Below are positions 15,740 to 26,245 of a stretch of DNA of 64,000 bases, piece after piece. The position numbers and the translations under genes were made by a program. This DNA is from Opitutaceae bacterium (GTDB lineage Bacteria; Verrucomicrobiota; Verrucomicrobiia; Opitutales; Opitutaceae): the NCBI GenBank assembly GCA_030693515.1, contig JAUYAK010000003.1:62001-126000 (forward strand), in the 5' to 3' direction. The notes below the pieces were generated by a model that worked only from the letters and a program-made list of their open reading frames with translations, was not told the origin of the DNA and made no database searches. Positions within the stretch are counted from its first letter, which is position 1. Each line of letters opens with the position of its first letter.

Positions 15740-15887
15740 GCGTCGAAAAACTAATTCCCCGGGAACGCGGTAAACTGTCCGGGGGGTGAGGTAGGAGCCT
15801 GCTTGCAGGCGATTCAGGACGCAGGTGGTCGGCCCACGCAGCCATCGCCTGCAAGCAGTCTCCTACCTCGGACATTTTTTTCGACGC
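15740..15887. repeat. Nested palindromic element (outer GCGTCGAAAAA arms, inner 26-bp arms)
   Basis: The outer arms are GCGTCGAAAAA (15740-15750) and its reverse complement TTTTTCGACGC (15877-15887). Inside lie two 26-bp arms, 15788-15813 (beginning GAGGTAGGAGCCTGCTTGC) and 15844-15869, which pair at 25 of 26 positions around a 30-nt loop. A run of seven T residues follows the right inner arm, so the structure could also terminate transcription of the flavin oxidoreductase gene. A second element with the same outer arms but a different core lies at 31531-31675. Confidence 0.75.
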
Positions 15888-15939
15888 CCGCTCGGGCAAC
15901 GGCGCGAGGTATCTTCTGCGCAGGATCGGACCGGCGGTG

Positions 15940-16122
15940 GCGAAAGCCTGCGGAGTTACATCGTGCCCCTCGACGCGCAGCGCTCGCCGTATGCACGCCC
16001 GTCAGGCGCTCGTGGCGACGCAGCTCTCCGACCAGGTCAACCGCGTCGCGTTCTACAAGGCGCTGGGCGGCGGGTGGAGTGTCGAAACGACAACTTCAAG
16101 AGAGACAAGAGGGGGATTCTAA
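15940..16122 (+). pseudogene. C-terminal remnant of an outer membrane factor (NodT/TolC-like), frameshifted
   Basis: One frame reads LRSYIVPLDAQRSPYA around 15948-16001. The adjacent frame then continues RQALVATQLSDQVNRVAFYK and ALGGGWS up to a TAA at 16120. Joined by a one-base shift these recreate the typical C-terminal end of RND-efflux outer membrane factors, in which an LDAQRSLY-like block precedes a VALYKALGGGW-like block. No start, signal peptide or efflux pump genes are nearby. The fragment is convergent with the transporter gene that ends at 16119. Confidence 0.6.
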
Positions 16123-17882
16123 AACGGCCAGAACTTCGGGATGAAATACGTCGCGAGCGCGGCGAAGATCAGGTTCAGCGGGATGCCGACTTTCATGAAA
16201 TCGCGGAAGCGGTAGCCGCCGGCGTCGTAAACCATAGTGTTGGTCTGGTAGCCGACGGGCGTGGCAAAGCTGGTCGAGGCCGCGAAGGCGACCGCCACCA
16301 GGAACGGCCGCGGGTCGGCGCCGAGTTTCGCCGCGGTGGCGATGGCCACGGGGGCCAGCAGCACGGCCGCGGCGTTGTTGCTCATGAATTCCGTGAGGGT
16401 CGCGGTCAGGATGTAGAGCGCCCCGAGGATGAGCACCGGGCCGGCATCGCGAGCGACGCTCATCGCGGCATCGACGAGAATGCCGGCGGCGCCGGAGCGC
16501 TCCAGCGCGAGCCCGAGCGGCAGCACGCCGGCGAGCAGCATGATGACTTTCCAGTCGATCGCGCGGTAGGCGTCTTCCGGCCGCAGGCAGCGGGTGACGA
16601 CCATCGCGACGCAGCCGAGGAGCGCGGTCGCGACGATGGGCAGCACCTTGAACGCCGCGAGCACCACCACCAGCGCGACGATCGCGAGCGAGAGCGGGGC
16701 ATTGCGGCGGTCGACGCTCACATCGCTGGGCGGGCCGATGATGACGAAGTTCTCGTTGGCCCGGAGCCGTGCGATGTCGGACTTGGGCCCGTAGAGCAGG
16801 AGCGTGTCGCCAAAGCGCAGCGAGGTGTCGGCGAGCTTGTCGCGCAGCACTTGGCCGCGGCGGTGCATGGCGAGCACCACGGCATGGAAGCGGCGGTGGA
16901 AATCCACCTCGCTCAGCGTGCGCCCGGCCAGGCGAGACTGCGGGGCGACGATGGCCTCGACCAGCTCGAGTTCCTCGGTCTGGAGCGACTTGTCCTCGAG
17001 GTGGAATTTCGGCGCCAGCTCGAGCTTCAGCTTGTCCTTCAGCTCGAAGAGCTCCTTGCACGGCCCGCGCAGCAGGAGCACATCGCCTTCGGCGACGACG
17101 CTGCTCGCCGGGTTCCACAGCCGCTGCTCGCCGCGGTGGATCTCGATGATGGTCACATCGAGCTTGGTGTCGGCCAAGGCTTCCCGGGCCGTCTTCCCGA
17201 TCAAAGGGGATTCAGGCCGCACGTGCAGCTCCGTCAGGTAGTCGCCCATCGCGTAGTTCTCCGTGAGCTGGCCCGTGCGGCGGGAGGGCAGGAGCCAGCG
17301 GCCGAGGACGAGGAAATAGATCATGCCCGCCGCGACCATGATCAGGCCGAGCTGCCCAAATTCGAAAAGGCCGAACGACCCGAGGCCGTTGCGCTCCGCG
17401 ATCGAGTTGACGAGCAGGTTGGTCGAGGTGCCGAAGAGCGTGCACACGCCGCCGAACTGCGAGGCGAACGAGAGCGGGATGAGCAGCTTCGAGGCGGAGA
17501 CATTGCGCGACGCCGCGGCGGTGATGACGAGCGGGAGGAAGATCGCGACCGCCGCGGTGTTGTTGATGAAGGGCGAGACGAGCGCCGCCGCGGTCATGAT
17601 GAACACGAGCAGGAGCGTCTCGTTCCGCCCGTGCTCGATGAGCTTGCGGCCGAGGAAGGTGAGCGCGCCGCTGCGGTGGAGCCCGGCACTGAGCACAAAC
17701 ATCGCCGCGACCGTGACGGTCGCCGGGTTGCTGAAGCCGGAGATGCCCTCGGCCGGCGTGACGAGGCGGGTGGCGACCAACGCGCCCAGCACGAGCAGGG
17801 CGACGATATCGACGGAGAATTTCTCCGTCGCAAACAGCACGGCGGCCACGACTACGATGGCGAGGACGAGGTAGAGTTCCAT
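16119..17882 (-). CDS. SLC13-type permease with two TrkA-C (RCK_C) domains
   Basis: 587 residues. N- and C-terminal membrane halves each hold several hydrophobic segments and the repeated family motifs PFINNTAAVAIFLPL and EFMSNNAAAVLLAPV. LFGTSTNLLVNS and FATPVGYQTNTMVY are the paired substrate/sodium-binding loops of the divalent anion/sodium symporter fold. The soluble middle (about residues 205-380) carries two TrkA-C-like domains (LIGKTAREALADTKL, LAGRTLSEVDFHRRF). Such proteins import dicarboxylates, sulfate or other anions. It is 12 bp downstream of fumC, and a paralogue lies on the other side of fumC, which favours a C4-dicarboxylate substrate. Confidence 0.85.
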   Translation of the reverse strand: MELYLVLAIVVVAAVLFATEKFSVDIVALLVLGALVATRLVTPAEGISGFSNPATVTVAAMFVLSAGLHRSGALTFLGRKLIEHGRNETLLLVFIMTAAALVSPFINNTAAVAIFLPLVITAAASRNVSASKLLIPLSFASQFGGVCTLFGTSTNLLVNSIAERNGLGSFGLFEFGQLGLIMVAAGMIYFLVLGRWLLPSRRTGQLTENYAMGDYLTELHVRPESPLIGKTAREALADTKLDVTIIEIHRGEQRLWNPASSVVAEGDVLLLRGPCKELFELKDKLKLELAPKFHLEDKSLQTEELELVEAIVAPQSRLAGRTLSEVDFHRRFHAVVLAMHRRGQVLRDKLADTSLRFGDTLLLYGPKSDIARLRANENFVIIGPPSDVSVDRRNAPLSLAIVALVVVLAAFKVLPIVATALLGCVAMVVTRCLRPEDAYRAIDWKVIMLLAGVLPLGLALERSGAAGILVDAAMSVARDAGPVLILGALYILTATLTEFMSNNAAAVLLAPVAIATAAKLGADPRPFLVAVAFAASTSFATPVGYQTNTMVYDAGGYRFRDFMKVGIPLNLIFAALATYFIPKFWPF

Positions 17883-17894
17883 GGGCGCGAAAGC

Positions 17895-19310
<1,416 letters not shown>

Positions 19311-19318
19311 CGGAGGAA

Positions 19319-21085
19319 TCAAGTCAACGGCCAGAAGATGGGGATCAACGCGCTCGCGAGCAACCAGTGAAGAATATTGAGCGGGATGCCGACGCGCATG
19401 AAATCTGCGAAGCGATAGCCGCCGGCGCTGAAGACGAGGGTGTTGGTCTGGTAGCCGATGGGCGTGGCAAAACACGCCGAGGCGCCGAAGGCCACGCCCA
19501 TCAGGAAGGGGCGTGGGTCGGCGTGCATCTGCCGCGCCATCTCGATCGAGAGCGGCACGAGGAGCGCGGCGACGGCGTTGTTGGAGAGGAAATTCGTGAG
19601 CACCGAGGAGGCGAGGATGATGGCGCTCAGCATCAGCATCGGCCCGAGGGCCGAGGCGTGGCTGGAGGCGAAGCGCGCGACCAGATCCACGGTCTGCGTC
19701 TTTTCCAGCGCGAAGCCGATCACGAGCATGCCGCCGATGAGGAAAAGGCAGGACCAGTCGATGGCGCGGTAGGCCTCGTCGGCATCGAGGCAACCGAGCG
19801 CGATGACGAGCACGGCGGCCACGAGCGCGGCGACCGAAACCGGCATCACCTGGAAGGCGGAAAGCGCGACGACGCCGCCCATGAGCGCGCCCGCGAGCCA
19901 GCGCTTGCTGCGCCGGGGCGGGCGCCGCCCGCCGGCGAGCGGCAGGAGCTGGCCGCCGGCGCAGAGGGCGGCGAATTCCTCCTGGCCCGCCTCAATCAGG
20001 AGCACATCGCCGGTGTGGAGCGGGACCGCATCGAAGTCGGCGCGCAAATTCACGCCGGCGCGGTGGAGCGCATGGACGGCGACGCCGTAGCGCCGCCGGA
20101 TGCCGGCCTCGCTGATGGAGAGATCGCGGTAGGCCGACTGCGGGCCGACCACGCACTCGACGATTTGGGTCTCCTCGGTGTCGCCCAGCGCGAGGTCGCC
20201 GGCCTGCTTGGCCTGGAGGTCGAGCACATTGCGCTGCTTCAGGGCGGAGACGCCCTCGGCGTCGATGTGCACACGCAGACGATCACCGGCTGCGAGGGGG
20301 GTGTTGGCGGGGTCGGCCAGCCGGATGCGATCGTGGCGGACGAGTTCGACGAGTCGTCCCCGTGGCAGCACCCGGGCGAGGCCCTCGCGGGCGGATTTGC
20401 CGATGAGCGGGGAATTGGCAGGCACGAAGGCCTCGGTGAGAAACTGCCGGCCGGGGGTGTCGCCGAGCAGGGAGGTGACGGTCTCGCGCTGCGGCAGGAG
20501 CCGCGGCGCGAGCACCAGCAGATAAAGGAGGCCGACCCCGGCGAGGACGAGACCGAGCGGCGCCATCTCGAACATGCCGATGGGCGCGACGCCGGCGCGC
20601 TCGCCCACGGCGCTGGCCACGAGGTTCGTCGAGGTGCCGATGAGCGTGCAGGAGCCGCCGAGGATCGAGGCGAATGACAGCGGGATGAGCAGCTTCGAGG
20701 CCGCGAGCTTCCGCTCGCGCGCGAGCGCGGTCATGATGGGCAGAAACACGGCGACGACCGGCGTGTTGTTGGCGAAGGCGGAGACCACGAGGACCGGCGG
20801 GAGCACGAGGCACAGCACGATGCGCTCGCTCCGCAGCGGCAGCATCTGCAGCACCCGCGCCGCCTCCTCGATTACGCCGGTGCGGTCCAAGGCGGCGCTG
20901 AGCACGAACATCGCAGCCACCGTGACGACGGCCTCGCTGGCGAAGTGCGGGAACACCTCGCTGGGCGTCAGCACCTGGGTGAGCAGCAGCACGCAGCAGG
21001 CGCCCACGGAGGCGAGTTCCGCGCGCAGCTTTTCGGTGACGATCAGAGCGAACGTCGCCACCAACACCCCCAGCACGATCCACAT
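19319..21085 (-). CDS. SLC13-type permease with TrkA-C domains (paralogue)
   Basis: 588 residues from the ATG at 21085; a GTG at 21097 is the alternative. It has the same architecture as the gene at 16119: two membrane halves with AFANNTPVVAVFLPI and NFLSNNAVAALLVPL, the loops LIGTSTNLVASAV and FATPIGYQTNTLVF, and a soluble centre with two TrkA-C-like domains (LIGKSAREGLARVL, YRDLSISEAGIRRRY). The two proteins share motifs but have diverged widely in the centre, so this is not a recent duplication. It is probably a sodium-coupled anion importer cotranscribed with fumC. Confidence 0.85.
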   Translation of the reverse strand: MWIVLGVLVATFALIVTEKLRAELASVGACCVLLLTQVLTPSEVFPHFASEAVVTVAAMFVLSAALDRTGVIEEAARVLQMLPLRSERIVLCLVLPPVLVVSAFANNTPVVAVFLPIMTALARERKLAASKLLIPLSFASILGGSCTLIGTSTNLVASAVGERAGVAPIGMFEMAPLGLVLAGVGLLYLLVLAPRLLPQRETVTSLLGDTPGRQFLTEAFVPANSPLIGKSAREGLARVLPRGRLVELVRHDRIRLADPANTPLAAGDRLRVHIDAEGVSALKQRNVLDLQAKQAGDLALGDTEETQIVECVVGPQSAYRDLSISEAGIRRRYGVAVHALHRAGVNLRADFDAVPLHTGDVLLIEAGQEEFAALCAGGQLLPLAGGRRPPRRSKRWLAGALMGGVVALSAFQVMPVSVAALVAAVLVIALGCLDADEAYRAIDWSCLFLIGGMLVIGFALEKTQTVDLVARFASSHASALGPMLMLSAIILASSVLTNFLSNNAVAALLVPLSIEMARQMHADPRPFLMGVAFGASACFATPIGYQTNTLVFSAGGYRFADFMRVGIPLNILHWLLASALIPIFWPLT

Positions 21086-21164
21086 TGAGCCCGTCACGCG
21101 AGGCAGCTTTTTGGGCGCGGTCCTTTAGGCGAGAGCGAAACCGCGGGCTTGGCCGGAACCGGCC

Positions 21165-21374
21165 TCAGCGCTGGCGCGTAATCTTGAAAGCGGTCCCGAG
21201 GAAGAATCCACCCAGGATGCCGGCCGCGCTGGTGAGGAAGATCACTAGGGCTTGCGAGACCTGGAGCGACCAGAAGAGGAACTTCACGGTCACGACGGTG
21301 GAGTTCTGCACCGCAAAGATGAGGCCGAGCAGCAGGAGTAGGCCGCCAAGGATGAGTTTGATGCGGGTATTCAT
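21165..21374 (-). CDS. LapA-domain (DUF1049-like) small membrane protein
   Basis: 69 residues from the ATG at 21374 (MNTRIKLILGGLLLLLGLIF). Two hydrophobic helices flank the conserved AVQNSTVVTVKFLFWS segment typical of LapA/YciS inner-membrane proteins, which in enterobacteria help control lipopolysaccharide synthesis. The ATG overlaps the stop of the BON-domain gene (ATGA), so translation is coupled. Confidence 0.8.
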   Translation of the reverse strand: MNTRIKLILGGLLLLLGLIFAVQNSTVVTVKFLFWSLQVSQALVIFLTSAAGILGGFFLGTAFKITRQR

Positions 21375-21937
21375 GGTTTCTTGGGCTCTAGCTTCAGGTT
21401 GGAAGTCACTTCCCGCACGCCGTCGGCTTCCATGGCCAGGGCCACGGCCTGGGCGAGTTGTTCGGGGGATTGCACCGTGCCGTCGAGCGTGACGCGCCCG
21501 TCTGTCGTGCTGACCGATATCGACCACACGGAAAGCTCCCGGTCGGCGGCGAACCGGGTCTTGATGGCGGTCGTGATCAACGTGTCGGCGCCGGCGTCGG
21601 CGGCTTGGCTGGCAAGTTCCCGTGCGCGGCGGCGCACGATTTTTCCGGCGCGCGCGAGTTCCTCCTGCACCTGCTCGGGCTTGAGATCGAGCGTCTCCAT
21701 CTTCGAGCGGAGCGCCACGCTCGCGTGATAGAGCGCCTCACCGGCGGCATCGGTGGCGGCGGAGGAGGCTTGTTGGAAACGTTGCTGCGCCTCGGGGTGA
21801 AGCTGGCTTTGGTAGCGCACATACCAGACGACCGCGCCGGTGAGCAGCACGCCCACGGCGAAACCGTTGAAAAAGATGCGCACACGGCTTGTGCGGGCCG
21901 GCGGCGGCGTGGCGGCGGGCGAGGCAGGGGAGGTCAT
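21371..21937 (-). CDS. BON-domain protein with N-terminal membrane anchor
   Basis: 188 residues. A Pro/Ala-rich start is followed by a membrane helix (FFNGFAVGVLLTGAVVWYV), a helical middle (residues 45-115), then a BON domain at the C-terminus (TAIKTRFAADRELSVWSISV, then DGRVTLDGTVQSPEQL). BON domains bind phospholipid or act in osmotic-shock periplasmic proteins such as OsmY, so it is probably anchored in the inner membrane facing the periplasm. Its position just after the potassium-uptake genes agrees with an osmotic-stress function. It overlaps the LapA-like gene by 4 bp. Confidence 0.8.
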   Translation of the reverse strand: MTSPASPAATPPPARTSRVRIFFNGFAVGVLLTGAVVWYVRYQSQLHPEAQQRFQQASSAATDAAGEALYHASVALRSKMETLDLKPEQVQEELARAGKIVRRRARELASQAADAGADTLITTAIKTRFAADRELSVWSISVSTTDGRVTLDGTVQSPEQLAQAVALAMEADGVREVTSNLKLEPKKP

Positions 21938-21997
21938 GATGTTTCTGGGGTAGAGCTGGCGGCGGCCAGACTGGTTTGACCGGCCCCGCAGGGGAAA

Positions 21998-22678
21998 CTA
22001 TTTCGCCTTTGGTCGGCCGCAGTCGCGCTCGAAGTGGTTCAGCTTTTCGCGCGCCCCCACCACCAGCAGCTCGCTGCCCTCGGCGAGCCTCAATTGGGCC
22101 GTGGCCTCCTCGATTTTTGCCCGATTGCCATCGGCGCGCTTCAGGAGGATGGCGGTGATGCCGTAGCGGAGGGGGATCTGGGCGGCGGCTAGAGTCTGGC
22201 CGTGGAGCTTCGGGCCGAGCGGAATGGTCGCGAGGAGGTAATCGCCGCCGAGAGGGGTGCGTTCGCCGCTGGTGTCGTCGCGCAGGCGTTCGGCCAACCG
22301 TGAGGCCATGTCGCGGATGGGAATCACCACATCGTCGGCGCCGAGCCGCTCCAGCACCTGCGCGTGCTTCGCATCGACGGCGCGCGCGACGACCCGCTTG
22401 GCCCCGAGCTGCTTCAGGAGCAGGGTGGTGAGGATGCTGGTCTGCATGTTCTCGCCGATGGCGACGACCACGACCTCGGCTTTCAGGGCGCCGCTTTCCT
22501 TGAGGGCGCCCTCGTCGTCGGCGTCCATTTCGACCGCGTTGAGGCCTTCGGCGGCGAGTTCCTTCACCCGCCGCGGTTCGTGGTCGGCGATGACGACTTC
22601 GCAGCCGAATTCCAAGAGGCGGTGGGCGAGGTGGACGCCGAAGCGGCCGCCTCCGAGGATGAAGATGCGTTTGGCCAT
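21998..22678 (-). CDS. Trk/Ktr potassium uptake regulatory subunit
   Basis: 226 residues with an N-terminal RCK_N Rossmann domain (IFILGGGRFGVHLAHRL, the GxGxxG-like nucleotide site) and a C-terminal TrkA-C domain (LGPKLHGQTLAAAQIPLRYG). One RCK unit per chain matches KtrA rather than the double-length TrkA of E. coli. It would form a cytoplasmic ring gating the membrane subunit in response to nucleotides. It lies 10 bp after the TrkH/KtrB-like gene. Confidence 0.9.
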   Translation of the reverse strand: MAKRIFILGGGRFGVHLAHRLLEFGCEVVIADHEPRRVKELAAEGLNAVEMDADDEGALKESGALKAEVVVVAIGENMQTSILTTLLLKQLGAKRVVARAVDAKHAQVLERLGADDVVIPIRDMASRLAERLRDDTSGERTPLGGDYLLATIPLGPKLHGQTLAAAQIPLRYGITAILLKRADGNRAKIEEATAQLRLAEGSELLVVGAREKLNHFERDCGRPKAK

Positions 22679-22688
22679 GGGAAAGGGT

Positions 22689-24101
22689 TCAGCCGAGCGC
22701 CACGTCTTCCTCCGGGAAGCGCACGCGCCAGGGTTTTACGGGGCGGACGAGATAGACGGCCAGCATGAGCGGTCCGACGCGACCGACAAACATGAGAATC
22801 ATGATGACGATCTTGCCGCCGGGGGTGAGCAGCGGCGTCACGCCGGTGCTGAAGCCGACCGTGCCGAAGGCCGACACGGCCTCGAAGGCCAGCCCCAGCC
22901 AGTGGTGCGAGGTGGCGCTCGCCGGCTGGCCGATCTCAGTGATCATGAGCGCCGCGATCCCCGCGGTGGTGCCGGCGAGGGCGAGGAGCATGATCATGAG
23001 TGCGATCGCGCTTATCCGCGGATCGAGGCGGCGGCCGAAGATCTGGACATTCTCCTGCCGGAGCAGGGCCGCGCGCGCCGTGCAAAAAAGGATCGCAAAC
23101 GTGACCGTCTTGATGCCGCCCGCCATCGACCCGGGGGAGCCGCCGATGAACATCAGGCCGAGGGAAAAAAGCAGCGTGGCCGGATGCATCTCGGCGAGGT
23201 CGGTCGCGGTGAAGCCCGCCGTGCGCATGAAGGAATGAAACGCCGCGAGGGAGATTTTTTGCGACCAAGGCTCGGCGGCAAAGGCGCGATTCCATTCGAA
23301 CAGCAGGGTCGCGCCAAGGCCGGCGAGGACGAGCAGCAATGAAACGGCGAGCGCCAGCTTGGTCTGGAGCGCGAGCTGGCCGCGCTGCCGCGGATCGCGG
23401 CGCCAGAAATGAAAGTAACGAAGGCTGACCAACGCCATGAGGCCGATGCCGCCGGCAAACACCAGCAGGTCCACCGCGCCGAGCAGCCACGGGTCGTCGC
23501 GCCAGCGCACGAGGCCTTCGGGAAACGTGGAGAAGCCGGCGTTGCAAAACGCGCTCACGGCGTGGAAGACCGCCACCCAGGCGAGTTCACCTGGGTCGGC
23601 GGTGGGGTTCACCTCGCACAGACGCACAAAAAGGACGACGGCTCCGGCCAATTCGCTCACGGCCACCACCGCGCAGCTATAGCCGAAAAGTTCGCCCGGT
23701 CGCGCGCGCTGGAGCCGGCCGAGGGTGGCGGCCACGGCCCCCTCGTGGGCGAGGGAGAGGCGCTCGCCGCTCAGCATCACCAGCGCGAGGCTCGCGGTCA
23801 CGATGCCGAGCCCGCCGAGCTGCACGAGCGCGATCACGACGCCCAGGCCGAGCGGGCTGAACGTTTCCCCGGGGTTGACGGTGCTCAGGCCGGTCACGCA
23901 GACGGCCGAGGTGGCGACGAAGAATGCATCGAGCCAGGCTAGGGTGCGGCCCGGGGCGGTCATGCCCGGCAGCATCAGCAGCAGCGCGCCGATCACGATC
24001 AGGCCCAGCATGCCGAGCGGCAGCGGCCGCAGATCCGGATCGCTGCGCCGCGGTTGAAAGGCTGAGAGCCACCTGACATCGGCGAGGGGCATGCGGCTCA
24101 T
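22689..24101 (-). CDS. Trk/Ktr potassium transporter membrane subunit (TrkH/KtrB-like)
   Basis: 470 residues with many membrane helices and four pore-loop repeats, seen at SAVCVTGLSTVNPGETF, SAFCNAGFSTFPEG, MRTAGFTATDLAEMHP and SAFGTVGFSTGVTP. The Gly in each loop is the potassium selectivity residue. It takes up K+ across the inner membrane, the first response to osmotic upshift. Start at the ATG at 24101, 15 bp after the AarF-like gene on the same strand and directly before its regulatory subunit. Confidence 0.92.
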   Translation of the reverse strand: MSRMPLADVRWLSAFQPRRSDPDLRPLPLGMLGLIVIGALLLMLPGMTAPGRTLAWLDAFFVATSAVCVTGLSTVNPGETFSPLGLGVVIALVQLGGLGIVTASLALVMLSGERLSLAHEGAVAATLGRLQRARPGELFGYSCAVVAVSELAGAVVLFVRLCEVNPTADPGELAWVAVFHAVSAFCNAGFSTFPEGLVRWRDDPWLLGAVDLLVFAGGIGLMALVSLRYFHFWRRDPRQRGQLALQTKLALAVSLLLVLAGLGATLLFEWNRAFAAEPWSQKISLAAFHSFMRTAGFTATDLAEMHPATLLFSLGLMFIGGSPGSMAGGIKTVTFAILFCTARAALLRQENVQIFGRRLDPRISAIALMIMLLALAGTTAGIAALMITEIGQPASATSHHWLGLAFEAVSAFGTVGFSTGVTPLLTPGGKIVIMILMFVGRVGPLMLAVYLVRPVKPWRVRFPEEDVALG

Positions 24102-24116
24102 GCAGCGGCGGGCAGG

Positions 24117-25811
24117 CTACATCCGGCCATGCCGGATAATCGCGATGAGCAGCATCAAGCCCATGAAGCCGGCAGCGACGTAGCCCGCCAACCCGATGAT
24201 CGAGACGCCATGCCATATCGGCCCCACATTCGCGCGGATCACCAGGGCCGAGGCGACGAGCAGCGCCGCGAGCACGATCGCGAAGGCGAGGCGGTTGGTC
24301 ACGCGCTCCAGCGTCTCGTTGAGCGGGCGCAGGCCCTCGACGCGGAAATTCACCTTGGCCTTCCCGTCCCGCAGCTGCGCCGCGACCCGGCGAAACTCCA
24401 GCGGCAGGGTGCGCAGCGCCGTCACGGTCTCACCCCCGAAGTCCATCAGATCGCGGAACACCCGCCGCGGTCCCATCCGGCGGGTGTGCACTTCGCGGAC
24501 GAAGGGCTTGGCCTGCTCCAACAGATCGAGGTCCGGGTCCAGCTCGCCCACGAGGTGCTCGATCTGGCCGAGAGCCTTGATCACGGTGAAGACCTCTGGC
24601 GGCAGCGCCAAGTCATGGCGCGCGGTGATTTGCAGCAGATGCTGGAGCAGCCGCATGAAGACGAGCTCGCGCACCGGGCCGGTGAAATGCCGGTGGATGA
24701 ACTCCGCCACATCGGCTTCGAGGCCGGGGCGGGGCGCGCCGAGTTCCGCGCCGGCGAGCACCAGCAGGGCCTGCGTCGCCGCGCGCTCGTCGCGCTGGGC
24801 GACGCCCACCAGCAAGGCGGCGACGTGATCACGGGTCTCGCGAATCAGAAAACCTGTCAGCCCAAAATCGAGGAAGCACACGATGTTGCCCGGCAGGATG
24901 TGGACATTCCCGGGATGCGGATCGCCGTGGAAAAAACCGTGGACGAAAATCTGCCGCAACGTGAGGTCGGCGAGACGACGCGCGATCACCGCGCGGTCGA
25001 GGCCCGCGGCATCCAGCACGCTGAGGTGGCTGGCGGGCGTGCCCGCGACAAATTCCATCGTGAGCAACCGGCCGGAGGACAAGGCACGGTAAACCCGGGG
25101 CACATGCACCGTCGCATCGCCCTCGAATTGCCGGGCAAAGCGCTCCATGCCGGCCAGCTCGGCGGCGAAATCGAGCTCGTGCTCCACGCGGCGGGCGAAC
25201 TCCGCGACAATCACGGAGGGATGGTGCGGCTGCCATTCCTCGACGTGGGTTTCGAGGAGCGTGGCGATGCGCCCCATGATTTCCAAATCGGTGCGAAGCG
25301 TGGGTTCAATGCCGGGGCGCTGGACTTTCACGACGGCTTCGGTGCCATCGAGCAGGCGCGCCCGATGCACTTGGGCCATCGACGCGGCGCCGAGCGGCGT
25401 CTCCTCAATGGTGGCGAAGCATTTCGTCGGCGGTCGCTGCAATTCCTCGGTGATTACGGCCAGCACCGCGGCGTAGGGCACCGGCGGCACGTGGTCCTGC
25501 AGCTTGGCGAGTTCCTGGGTGTAGGTGCGCGGCAGCAGCCGGGTGCGGCCGGCCAGCAGCTGCCCGAGCTTCACGAAGGCGGGGCCGAGTTCCTCGAAAG
25601 CGCGCCGCAGCCGCTCGGGACGGGGCAGCGCGGCGATCCTGGCGTGCTCGCGTTTGAAGCGGCTCGTCGGCAGCCAGCGCCAGATGCGCGGCAGGGGCAG
25701 GCGGACCGCGATGTCGTCGTAGCCGTATTTCAGGAAGACGCCGACGATGAAACGGAGCCGCTGCGCCTGGCCGACGGCCCGGCCGAATTGGCGGAAACGC
25801 GAAAGCAGCAT
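24117..25811 (-). CDS. ABC1/AarF (UbiB-family) atypical kinase
   Basis: 564 residues. The family signature KLGQLLAGR (residues about 80-88) is followed by the Ala-rich loop PLGAASMAQVHRARL with the Lys in AVVKVQRPG, the catalytic HGDPHPGNVHI and the metal-binding CFLDFGLTG. Two hydrophobic segments end the protein (FAIVLAALLVASALVI and GLAGYVAAGFMGLMLLIAII). UbiB-type proteins support isoprenoid quinone synthesis or lipid-soluble metabolite handling at the membrane. Here, with MenA elsewhere in the window, menaquinone-related work is possible but unproven. The gene follows a small coiled-coil gene by 13 bp. Confidence 0.9.
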   Translation of the reverse strand: MLLSRFRQFGRAVGQAQRLRFIVGVFLKYGYDDIAVRLPLPRIWRWLPTSRFKREHARIAALPRPERLRRAFEELGPAFVKLGQLLAGRTRLLPRTYTQELAKLQDHVPPVPYAAVLAVITEELQRPPTKCFATIEETPLGAASMAQVHRARLLDGTEAVVKVQRPGIEPTLRTDLEIMGRIATLLETHVEEWQPHHPSVIVAEFARRVEHELDFAAELAGMERFARQFEGDATVHVPRVYRALSSGRLLTMEFVAGTPASHLSVLDAAGLDRAVIARRLADLTLRQIFVHGFFHGDPHPGNVHILPGNIVCFLDFGLTGFLIRETRDHVAALLVGVAQRDERAATQALLVLAGAELGAPRPGLEADVAEFIHRHFTGPVRELVFMRLLQHLLQITARHDLALPPEVFTVIKALGQIEHLVGELDPDLDLLEQAKPFVREVHTRRMGPRRVFRDLMDFGGETVTALRTLPLEFRRVAAQLRDGKAKVNFRVEGLRPLNETLERVTNRLAFAIVLAALLVASALVIRANVGPIWHGVSIIGLAGYVAAGFMGLMLLIAIIRHGRM

Positions 25812-25824
25812 GGGCCGGGCGGGC

Positions 25825-26112
25825 TCAGCCGAAACGGTCGAAGGCGCGCTTGGCCGCCTGGTTCAAATCGGTCCATGCCGTCTCGACGCCGCCCTTGAGA
25901 TCGGCCCAGGCGCCTTCGCCGGCGGAGCCGAGACCCTTGAGCTTGGTCTTCATCGCATCGATTTTCCGCTCGGTGTCGGCGAGTTCCTCGTAGGCGCTGA
26001 TCTTGCCATCGGCGGCGAGCTGCTTCGCCTTGGCGCGCGCAAGCGCGAGGCGGGCGTTGAGTTCGTCGAGCTGGGCTTCAAATTTCAGACGGTAGGCGTC
26101 GCGCATGGACAT
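25825..26112 (-). CDS. Small helical (coiled-coil) protein, function unknown
   Basis: 95 residues, MSMRDAYRLKFEAQLDELNA onwards. Heptad-like Ala/Leu spacing through residues 10-60 predicts a coiled coil, and the end is an amphipathic, Trp-containing helix (WADLKGGVETAWTDLN). The ATG at 26112 has a strong ribosome site AGGAG 8 nt upstream, which decides it over the ATG at 26106. It precedes the AarF gene by 13 bp. Similar short helical proteins occur in many bacteria without an assigned role; stress association is a guess from the neighbourhood. Confidence 0.7.
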   Translation of the reverse strand: MSMRDAYRLKFEAQLDELNARLALARAKAKQLAADGKISAYEELADTERKIDAMKTKLKGLGSAGEGAWADLKGGVETAWTDLNQAAKRAFDRFG

Positions 26113-26245
26113 GGTCGGTTCTCCTGGATTGAGCGGCTGAATGGGCGCGATGCGCGGCGCCGCTCGGGCCGGGGATCGCGATGACGAGTTCCATTGAGCG
26201 CGGCGGGGCGCGAAGTTTCAACGGTTATCACCTGAGCGCGGCCGC

